A DNA stretch of 42,788 nucleotides, taken from positions 15,812 through 58,599 of the forward strand of contig JBBHKE010001057.1 of assembly GCA_037447655.1 (NCBI GenBank). Direction: 5' to 3'. The notes beneath the pieces were generated by a model. That model did no database searches. It saw only the letters and a list, made by a program, of their open reading frames with translations, and was not told the DNA's origin. Source of the stretch: Zygnema cylindricum (Eukaryota > Streptophyta > Zygnematophyceae > Zygnematales > Zygnemataceae). Shown in pieces: positions 34,112-42,788 of this stretch (positions are counted from its first letter, which is position 1; the number at the start of each line of letters is the position of its first letter). Position numbers and translations under genes: made by a program.

Positions 34112-36860
34112 AAGGCCTCAAAGAAAGAGCTTGGCATCAAAGAGAAGAGCGGTCAGAGGTGTGACCAATTAAAAGGTGATATGGTAGAGACCAAACAAAC
34201 AAGTCATTACCCGAATGATTGTGATTCTGTATGTAAAGTAAACATATAGATCACAAGCGGAGACAATAAAAACAGAGAGGGGAAAGGTAGTGTCGATAGT
34301 GGTGGAGGAGAGGATAATCCAAAAAGTATAAACTCCCATGACCTCATCACATACCATACTCCAGACAACATAATCATATTGAATGCAAGCCTTTTTCCGG
34401 CAACAAATGCCAAGGAAGGAGAAAGTTTGCTGTGACGGTAGAAGGGAGGAGAACATGAACCTTCAAGTTTGGTGAATCATCCGAGGAAATTCAGCGAGAG
34501 AATCGGCAAAGACAGACTAACACAATCTCCATGCAAGATCCCCTAGAGAAGTCGCCAAAGCACCCTATTGCAGGCAACGTCTAAACATATGCAGATCCCA
34601 AAAGCACCGAGCGATGGGACGCCATCTTGCCAAAGACAAAAGAAGCACTTTGAAAAAATGAGGAAACGGTCTGAATGGACAACAAGGACGACAACGACCT
34701 TGAGATCCCTCACACATCAAACCGAGGCATCAAACTAGTGTGCTACACGATTAAATCCACAAAGGTTGCAGCAGCAACAACAGAAATCAATCATGGCTTA
34801 GCAAGAAGAGCACCAACGGCTAAATGATAAGTATTGATAGAAACACAGACTCGAGAATTTATGAACTTTCATGTCAAAAAGAGACAACCTAAAGATCTCA
34901 CCAAGAGAGTCTCTCACCTCAGAAGGACATAAGTGGGAGATCTTGCCAAAAGGGAGACGAACAGGTGTTGCAAAAAACACCACGCTTCAAGTGTCACTGA
35001 ATGGCGCAACATCGAGTAGTTTTGCCTCAGAATGGCTAGAAACCACGACAAAGGAAAAATGCAGAGAGATCACAAAGAGTGCTATAAATCTAATAAGCAC
35101 CCCATTATCAACAATTTGCAATAAGGACGAGACAAATGTCTTGCAAGGAAACGCCACAAAGATTGTCATTCAAGGGAAAGAAAGAGAGACGGATCGCCAA
35201 ATCACAAAGCATGTTGATACAGGAAAGCGGGGACGAAAGAAACTAACACCCGAGAACAAAAACTTCAAAGTGTCTTTGCAAGTATGTAAGATATGACTTC
35301 AATAGACATGAATTCAGCAAATAGGCAAAATTGAATGCATGATGAGAAAGAGGAAAAATGGGAAGGAGATTTAGAATATAACATGAAAAAACTTGAAACT
35401 GCGAGAGGCAATCCCAAACTTGATGACAAAAGAGGTGGTCGTCAAAGGAGAACCAGAAATATTCTCTCACTAATCCTCGCGCTAGGTAGCATGGACAAAG
35501 TCCTGTAACTAGCTCCAATGACAACATATGACAACATAGTCTAAGATGTGCATAGAGGGAGAGGGATATAAAATCAGTTTTTTGATAGCAAAAACCATGA
35601 TAGCAAAAACCATACAAAAAATGGAATAGTGGCTGAGAAACCAAAAGCCAACAACCATATGCTAGACATCTCATAGAAACCAAGAGTCTAAGGAACTTTT
35701 GCAGCGGAAGCATTGGTGAGCAAGGGGTAGAGAAAAGACAGAAAAACATTATATAGAAAAAAAAGAAAAAAAGATGCAAAACAGTGGGAGAAAGGAGAAA
35801 GAAATAATAGACAAAGGGGTGAACTTAATGACTTGTAGGTACGTCATCAGAAGTACACCAGACAAGGTCAACCACCAGCATTCTCCAATGCCCACCTCCA
35901 TCAATGGGAGGAAAACTGCTTCGGCATCCGAAGTTCAAAAAAATCTGCGAGAAAAGCCACAAGAGAAAGCAAGAAAAAATTTTAAGCTGACGACATTGGT
36001 GTAAACTCTAACATAAGAGCCGAAGGGAAACAAAGAGGATCATCAAGGATGCAAGCACGAGTCAGATGAAAAGAGCATGTAAACATTGAAAGTTATGAGA
36101 ATCTTGGAACATTTGCATCACACGGTGAGAAAATGTCCAAAAAGTTGCAATTGGTGTCTTACCTCAAACATGGAGGACATGGCCGAATGGGATCAAGGGC
36201 GGAATGAAACAAGTTGGCTCTTTTAATTCCTTATCGCTTTGAGATGAAGGGAGCGGACCTGCACAGAGAGGTCCACAAGTGACATCAGATGTCAAATTCA
36301 AAAATTCCAAAAATCTGCCACAACTCATTCAAGTGGAGAAGATTGGAGAACAAGAGGTAAACATCAAAAAATCTCTTAGTGCATATTTGCACCATGCAAA
36401 AAAGCAAGAGAAAGCAAGTCTAAGGAGAGAACTAGTTGGAAAATAACCTTACAGTTTGGGGATAGTGGGATATATTGGATCTCTTCCACTATGCACCTTA
36501 GAGAAATCCACCGAGTTCATCACCAAATCTGCGAGGAAAGAAACCTAGATGTTAGAGGAGGTGAAAGAGGATAAAGGAGAATTAAAATACAGGTAATTCA
36601 AAGATGCGTTGCTCGGAAATTATACGGAAATAGAAACAATCAAGCAAGCAACCAAGGAAAGAGTAAGTTACATTCACTTTGAGGAGGAAGAAAATTTGGA
36701 GGCTCACATTCATCCACATTCGAGTCGATGCACCAAGTAGGTACAAACACAACGTCCAAATATAAGGATAGCAGCAAAACGCATAGAGGAGAAAGAGGAA
36801 GAAAACCTAATCCTAATTCTTAACCCTACTTTAATGTCCATTTTCAGCCTACAAATTGCC
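34112..36860 (+). other. A-rich interior after the element A gag, no intact gene
   Basis: About 2.7 kb of A/G-rich plus strand with broken frames. The longest plus-strand pieces are 34871-35296 (Lys/Thr-rich) and 35774-36004. No RT, integrase, RNase H or zinc knuckle motif is visible. It probably represents the decayed interior of element A; similar composition throughout supports one origin. Confidence 0.4.
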
Positions 36861-37157
36861 AAAAATCAGATTGGTGGAGAGGCGGCGGCTTCAAAAGGAA
36901 GCAAAGGAAAGAAAAGTGGAGCGGTTGATTCAGGAAGGAAGCTAAAACAAAGTAGGAAAACACTAAATAAAATGCTAATGGAAGAAGGGGAATTTAGATA
37001 GGAGGAGATGAGAGTACAAGCAACAAGTATGAAAGTTGGAAAAATTGTTATAATTGGAGAAAAATTTGGCATAAGTACGGTTGAAGACGATTTCGCTCTC
37101 ATTGTTAGGACCTTCCCCAAATCGCGGAAAAGCCGTACGATCAAAATTCAACTCTAA
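36861..37157 (+). pseudogene. Unidentified Lys-rich ORF with one in-frame stop
   Basis: A 99-codon frame. The N-terminal half is basic (ASKGSKGKKSGAVDSGRKLK), then MLMEEGEFR followed by a TAG, then VQATSMKVGKIVIIGEKFGI and DDFALIVRTFPKSRKSRTIK to a TAA. The alternating hydrophobic/charged pattern looks like real protein more than like composition. I do not recognise the family; a retroelement gag or ORF1 tail is possible. Confidence 0.35.
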
Positions 37158-37289
37158 ATTACGACCCTCGTTCAATATCTAATCGTACCTCAAAGTATAG
37201 TGAAGTCTTGGTCAAATGAGAATTCGCGATGTGCTCCGCCAAAAACGCGTATGATGTCACGAAACCAAAATCTTTCATTTGTGGGCGGC
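37158..37289. other. Short non-coding spacer
   Basis: Sequence between the unidentified ORF and the C3 fragment, with no feature recognised. Confidence 0.3.
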
Positions 37290-37505
37290 ACCATCATCAA
37301 AAATCATCATCATGCATCATCATGATGAATCGTTATGCTATATCAGAAAAGATCATATTCATTTATTATCCTCATGCACCAACATCGTGCAACATTATCA
37401 AGGCACCATCATCATTGCACGATTATCATTGCACCCTTACCATGCACAATAATTATGCTCCACAATCACCTTCTATCATTATGTATCAATACATGCACTA
37501 CTATA
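37290..37505. repeat. CAT/ATG repeat fragment (C3)
   Basis: Matches about 23183-23400 of C2 (and the corresponding part of C1), including the ATCGTGCA.CATTATCAAGGC string. Only about 0.2 kb of the 1.7-kb repeat is present. Confidence 0.75.
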
Positions 37506-37830
37506 AATAATATTATCGGTTAATAAATGATATTTGATATTATTGGTTAATTATCGGTCATAACACCGATATCGATGTTTATGGGCGATAACTGTAGGGA
37601 CCGTAAAGAGAAATGTACGGCCTGTACACTCAACTGTATGGGTTATTCCCCCGACGTGCCGCAGACCCTTTTCCCCCTGATTTCGACATTAAATCGCGAT
37701 TTTCCTTTGATTATTTATAATTTAAAGGGGTTTTACTTGGGTTCAACCCTTCCATACTCATCGATAATGTCTTTTAAACTGTTCTATTTTTTTGTACGCC
37801 TAAAAATCTGTTTTTCAGGATAAAAAAAAA
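37506..37830. repeat. Repeat D fragment (D3)
   Basis: Follows C3 and matches about 25425-25665: shared strings include ATCGATGTTTAT, TGTACACTCAACT and TTTTACTTGGGTTCAA. It confirms the C-then-D order seen at C2. Confidence 0.6.
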
Positions 37831-38054
37831 TATAAAAAATAAGTAATTGGGGTATTCGAGGGAAAAAAACAACATTATGCTTATAATTGCTGAAAAAAAA
37901 ATGAAAATTGAAGGAAAAAGAAGGATTAGACAAAACAAAGCGGAAAATAGATAGTAAAAGAACTAGGAGAATTAAAAAAAGAGAGAACTTAAACGAATGA
38001 ATGTAGGTAATTTTAGACATATGCAGTTAATTTAGAAAAAAATAAGAAATTTGA
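37831..38054. other. A-rich sequence ahead of A3
   Basis: Purine-rich, with runs of AAAAATGAAAATTGAAGG type. It may be the intact left end of repeat A, missing from A1 and A2 because of the gypsy junction. No TG-start LTR boundary could be fixed. Confidence 0.3.
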
Positions 38055-39985
38055 AGAAAATAGAGGAAATTTGGAAAGAATTGACGAAAGTTCAAAAGCT
38101 TTTAGAAAAATTAGATTTTATTTAAAACATCCTCGACTTCGAGAGAAATTACGATCTTTGAGAGGATGAGGAGAATTAGAGAAAATTAAATGGCATATAA
38201 AAGAATCCAAGAGAGTTAAAATATTCAAGAGGATACACGAGAAACTTACGACATAAAAATTGATAAGAATTTGAAAAAATTAGAAAGATTTAGCAAAAAT
38301 GAAAAACGAATTAGCAAAAATTAGAAAACATTTGAGAACATTAGAGAGATGTGACAAACTTACGTTGCAGAACATACTTATTGCACTTAATGCATCATAA
38401 ATTATACTTAGAGTTAACAACAATAATTTGATGCCCGTTTCTTTTCGTTTGCCGTCAGAAGACAAAATAACTTTAATAAAACTAATATGTCTATGTTTTG
38501 TCACAAATTTTTTACGCCTTTACAAATTAGCCATGTCATTTGAAAGTAGGTAGAAATTAATAACAATTATGTCAGTAATAAGTAATAACCTTGCCCTAAT
38601 TGTATCTTCACTCCAATAGAAAATCACATTGTAGCATAAAAGTTGAAGCAAAAATAAAATATCAAAGAAATGATAGTTTAGAAGCCCACATAAAATCACC
38701 ACCTTAGAAAGTATTAAAGTGATTTTAATATGTTTGACGTTGAAGAAGTGGTGAAGATTTAATATAAACTTTAATAATTTGAAGAAAAATAAAAAAATAG
38801 ATGATAATTGACGAGAATTGATGAAAATTAAAGACGATTAGTATGACAATGATGAGTATAAAGAAAAATGAGAAAAAGTTAAATAGAAATGAAGAGAGCA
38901 TTAGTGGAGTGAAAAAGTATGAAATTGCAAAAAAAATCCCACTTCAACTCTTACCCGACATCCCTAATCCCTAACTCAAAGCACATCCAAAGAGGGAGAA
39001 CAATGAAGGGAGAGAGACAAAGAGAGGGCGAGTGGGCAAAAAAGAGAAAGTGGGAGAGAGAGGGCGAAAGACAAAAAAAAATAGAGAGAGAGAGAGGAGA
39101 GAGAGAGAGGGTGAGGGGGATAAAAAGAAGCTTAACCATAAAGCGTTCAAGTTCCCCACTATCTTCACAAACTTTCGTACTCGAGTTTTAAGTTAAAGCC
39201 AATTAATATGCAGTAACAAGTTCGGATCTCTCTAATTAGAGTTCCAAAAAACTAGATGAAAGAAATAGTTGTACAATTCCAATGGATTTATAGAAGGGAA
39301 ATGAGGGGAGTTCAGAAAAAGGAGTTGTAATTCTTGACAATGAGTTCGGACCGGAGGAAAGAGAATTTATGAAAAATATTCCATATGTTGATTTTATTTA
39401 CTATTTTGGGCAGTATCGATTATCACCGATTTTGTGTGGCCGACGTTACATCGTGGAAAAACACCATTTGTACGGACGGACGTCACGATTTGGACGACGT
39501 GGATTCATACCATTATTACAATCATGCAGATGTACATATTCATGTTCATGTGAACAAACATGCGCATGCATCATTTCATTGGACCACATTAAAGAGTGTT
39601 TCGTGGAGATAGACAGCGTTAGAGTACAAACGCATTCTGAATAGACAAGAAGAAATATCCTTCATCCATTAATGTCAAAATAGGGAGTACATATATAGTC
39701 AATTAAGACAATAATAGAGTTTGGCTTTATTAAGAAAGTCATTTGTTACACTTTTGTCCTAAGAGGACTATTTATTAAAGCTATGGCTTTTATCTTTTTG
39801 TATACTTCATCTCTTTGCTATGTAAATCCCTCCCTACTCTTTCCTATCTCTCTTATCTAACCATTTTTTGTGACTCCCCTAGCCCTTTTGCGTGTATTGA
39901 CTTGTGGGTGGTCTAAGCTATTTGTGGCTACGAGAAACTCTCATCGCTAGCTCGGATGACCGACCAAGAGCGACATTTTAAAGGA
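38055..39985 (+). mobile_element. LTR-like repeat A, copy A3
   Basis: Colinear with A1 at an offset of about 26,500 and nearly identical from about 38900 on. A few lines in the first kilobase differ more. It ends ...GAGCGACA and is followed by the same spacer as A1, not by a PBS. It could be the 3' LTR of the A2 element or a solo LTR duplicated with A1. Confidence 0.55.
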
Positions 39986-40128
39986 GGTCGACTTAATTAA
40001 AAAGTGCGATGGTAAACCATCTGAGTCCATAAGAACAAAAGGAAGTAGCAATGCTAAAACTACGAAAATACGAAAGGATGGCAGGGAAGTCGAAAACACT
40101 CTAAAAAGCAAAAAACAACAAACAAAAC
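39986..40128. other. Spacer between A3 and element B2
   Basis: Copy of 13486-13630 with essentially no differences visible by eye. Confidence 0.4.
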
Positions 40129-41362
40129 AGTTGAAATTTATGTATTTTCTATGTTTGTATTGGAAAAATAAATAGAGTAAGTCAGCAAAGGCAGCCTGAT
40201 TCTCGCTCAACTCTCTCCGGTCCCCATACTTGTTGCAGTTGTTGAAGACCAGAGAGAGAGCTAGAGCCATGGCTATCTAAAGATGATAGGCTAATTCGTA
40301 GTTTGTACCAAAAGAGGACTGCCAGAATTAGGATTTGATCCTGGTACCTACCATCATTAATAGCCGTTAGCTTTAGCCTATAGCTTAACGTTAACGATAA
40401 AATGCGAGTGGTACAATAGGTATTAATAAATGTACAAGTAGAGAATTCTAAACAACTAACAAATAACGAAAAGCTACTCTAGACCAGATTTGAATCAGGG
40501 TCTATGGGAATAGTTGTAGTGGTATGCCTTATCCAATAAAGCATGAAGGAAACAATACACGTAACGGGATACGAAGATGGATAAACATTAACGTGACAAC
40601 TTATTAACACCAGTCTAACGAAGAGGAACAATTCATGCATATACGCGAATCTAAACAGTGTAAAATATGTTTTGATCGAACGGCCGGCATTGTAGCCGCC
40701 ACGCGAAGTGAGCTTTTGGCAGTATTTGGAGATAGCATCACGCGGTGCTATGTGGCGTCACATTATTTCACACCGGAGAAGTTGAGAGGAGGAACCTTGA
40801 CTCCCGATTTGACAGGTGTCACCTTGTAGACCATGTCGTACAATGGCCGTACAATAACTGCATCTCCCATTGTACCTTCTTGTACTATAAAGTGTAATTA
40901 TTGGACTAGGGTTTAGTAGAAGGTAGTCGTGAGTGGGCAAACCAAGACTTAGTGATATTTAGGTACCTCTCTTTAAGAGAGCTTGTAACTATAAAGGTCA
41001 TCTTTGACCAGCCATAACTTAATGCTCGGGTGAGCAAATTCAGTGATTCTTTTTGCAGCAGACTCAGGGGAGTCCAAGCTACACAAAAATGTAGTTGGTC
41101 TGAGTCTTTGTGTGCCAAGGTGGCACATATTCAGTGGGAAAGTCAAAGTGGGGAATATTGTCCAAAACACATATTCAAACTTTGCATTGTGTGGTGGAAG
41201 TGGGAAAACAGAAGGTCTTCTCTTCACAAGGGTGAAGGTGTATTGGGGTTCTAATTGTGAAGGGATCATTCATTTGGGTTTATATCAACTTGAAGTCGGC
41301 TATCTAGATTAGATTATTTTGGATCTTTGAATTCTGTGGGCAATAGAGCTCTATAAATTTCA

Positions 41363-41378
41363 GGTTATGGGCCCACCA
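41363..41378 (+). promoter_or_regulatory. Primer-binding site of B2
   Basis: GGTTATGGGCCCACCA, identical to the B1 site, again directly after the LTR end CA and overlapping the gag ATG at 41367. Confidence 0.7.
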
Positions 41379-42788
41379 TCTAGGGTGCCTATGTTCGATG
41401 GAACAAACTTCACTTATTGGGAGTTTACGATGGAGGGGCTGTTTTTCGAGATGCACTTATGGGGAATTGTTTTGGGACAAGTGAGATGTCCGCCACCTGG
41501 CTTTGGAGGAGCTTACTATGGAGAATCATCTAAGGCTACCCAGAATATCAACCGGAGTTCAGATGCAATGGAAGGTGAAGGGAAAAACCTTGCCGTGGAT
41601 GGGAAAATAGGGGAGAAGGATAAAAGGACACCTGTGGTGAGGGGAGCCAGGCTATAAGCTATGATACCACTTCTAGGGATTAAAACAGAAGAAAATGATA
41701 TTTAAATTTGGGAGTATAAAAACACTATAGCAAAACATCTCATACTTAGATATGCGTCTAAGTCCATAGCTATCACTCTTTAAAGTCTAACCAAGTCTTC
41801 AGAAATCTGGGAAACACTAAGTCAGATTTATAAGAGTGAGACTATTCAGAGGAAGCATTTAGTAAAACAAGAAATAAGGGCCTATGTTTATAAAGGCGGT
41901 AGCATGATAGAGTTATGCAATGATATTGTAGTGTTATATGTTGAGCTGGCTAGTGTGGGATATGTAGAATCTTAGGAGAGAAAGATTAATACACTACTCA
42001 TGAAACTCCGAGATGAGTACGAAAACATCATTTATCGTATGCACGCAATGGGTGTTCCTCATGGACTTGGAGCTTTACCATGGGGATAATTCTTGTGAGG
42101 GAAAGCACTTCGGAGCTTCGTAGGGGAAGTGACAGGGTGGATGCATTTACAGCTAGTGGAGATTGGCAGAAGCGTGATGAGAGGAACGGCTGTGACAAGC
42201 GGAAGCGTGATGAGAGGAAGAAAGACGAATGTAAACCTTATCGAAACTTTGGTGGAAAGAGAGGGAGAGGAAAAGAAAGGGGAGCTTTAAAAAAGGGGGA
42301 TTCCTTCTTTTGTAGAGAACTTGGTCACTATATGGAGGACTGTCCTGTTTTGGAAGACCTTAGAAGGTTGAATGTGAATGAGGAGGAAGAAGGAGAAGAG
42401 GAGAAAGAGAAGGAAAAAATCTTGGAGCTTCTTCACATCGGTAGAATGAAGAATAGAGGGAAGTACACAAAAATTACACGAAAGCAACGATGTGCTTTTG
42501 GAGGTATAAGGGAATTAAAGGGAAGGGAGGTACTTGAGGGAAATAAAAATAATGAGGATAATTCTATAAATACTTTGGAAAAAGAAAACTGGTAGGAAAA
42601 GGAGACTTCAACGGATTTCGAGGAAAAGGGAGAAGTAAAACTAGAGGGGGTTTTAAAAGATAGGGGAGAAAATAAATATTTAATAAAAAGTTTAGGGGAG
42701 GAGAAATACTCTTTGGGAATCATTATAGAAAGTGGTAGTGGAAAGAATTCCATGGGAGAGATTGAGGAAAGTTCATAAAATGGGGTGA
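41367..42788 (+). pseudogene. gag: Copia-type gag of B2, interrupted, truncated by window
   Basis: Same domains as in B1: MGPPSRVPMFDGTNFTYWEF at the start, UBN2-like middle, CCHC knuckle region and acidic tail. It shares B1's stops in CTTTAAAGTC and GAATCTTAGGAG and has TAA where B1 has TGA after RGARL. A one-base difference in the ATGGGTG(G)CTCCTC area shifts the later part (42080 on) to another frame. The knuckle has lost its first Cys: TCC at 42302-42304 gives SFFCRELGHYMEDC. The frame runs off the right edge. Confidence 0.75.

Larger units (their letters stand above)
40129..42788 (+). mobile_element. Element B2: second gag-only LTR element, cut by the window end
   Basis: 5' LTR 40129-41362, PBS 41363-41378, gag from 41367. 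It is nearly identical to B1 up to the last base of the window; the 3' LTR would lie beyond it. Because the 5' LTRs of B1 and B2 resemble each other more than B1's own two LTRs do, and the upstream flanks are also shared, B2 and B1 arose by duplication of the locus, not by independent insertion. Confidence 0.8.

Overview
The window is a TE-rich stretch of plant nuclear DNA. I found no intact host gene. The best taxonomic evidence is a broken copy of PP4R3/SMEK, the regulatory subunit 3 of protein phosphatase 4, at 332-3980. Its exon remnants have plant-type rather than animal-type residues (FIANGNRYNLL, ILRNNV.EKVLRL style blocks), plant-like GT-AG introns and AT-rich intergenic DNA. The species cannot be named from sequence alone. 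A DNMT3-like reading frame and an abundance of old elements would fit a non-seed plant or streptophyte alga, but that is inference.

Layout, left to right. 1-331: CT microsatellite forming the pyrimidine tract of a PP4R3 intron. 332-3980: PP4R3 pseudogene. 4140-8045: AAT/TA low-complexity DNA, followed by 8060-9790 degenerate CAT/ATG-rich repeat and about 1 kb of AT-rich repeat (block C1, interrupted at 9849-10453 by an insertion with direct repeats). 11433-11530: a 0.1-kb scrap of a Ty3/gypsy element. 11530-13485: LTR-like repeat A (copy A1). 13631-18010: a complete LTR-to-LTR element (B1) with a Ty1/copia-type gag and no pol. 18011-18395: a miniature LTR element (TRIM/SMART-like), minus strand, with a tRNA-like sequence inside its LTR. 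18396-21913: a degenerate non-LTR retrotransposon, minus strand, with zinc finger, reverse transcriptase, restriction-like endonuclease and a tandem-repeat 5' region. 21914-25400: second copy of block C (C2). 25400-26030: repeat D. 26035-31640: a degenerate Ty3/gypsy element, minus strand, whose pol carries a DNMT3-like cytosine-C5 DNA methyltransferase domain between protease and reverse transcriptase and a PHD-like zinc finger after the integrase. 31640-33581: LTR-like A2, followed by its own PBS and gag remnants (33582-36860). 36861-37157: an unidentified broken ORF. 37290-37830: fragments of C and D. 38055-39985: A3. 40129-42788: a second, right-truncated copy of element B (B2).

The most interesting system is the gypsy element. 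DNA methyltransferase motifs VI to X and the start of the RT domain lie in one reading frame, so the methyltransferase is fused to pol rather than merely adjacent. With the integrase-linked PHD-like finger, the ancestral element would have carried both a histone-tail reader and a DNA-methylation writer. This copy is dead: the catalytic Cys of motif IV is Gly, motif I is damaged, and stops and frameshifts are present. Second in interest is a primer-binding site complementary to the anticodon region of initiator tRNA-Met. It overlaps the gag start codon in two different elements (B and A), so the PBS itself encodes Met-Gly-Pro. The repeated C-D-gypsy-A module arranged three times indicates segmental duplication with internal deletion. 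All divergence statements are by eye; no alignment or search was run.
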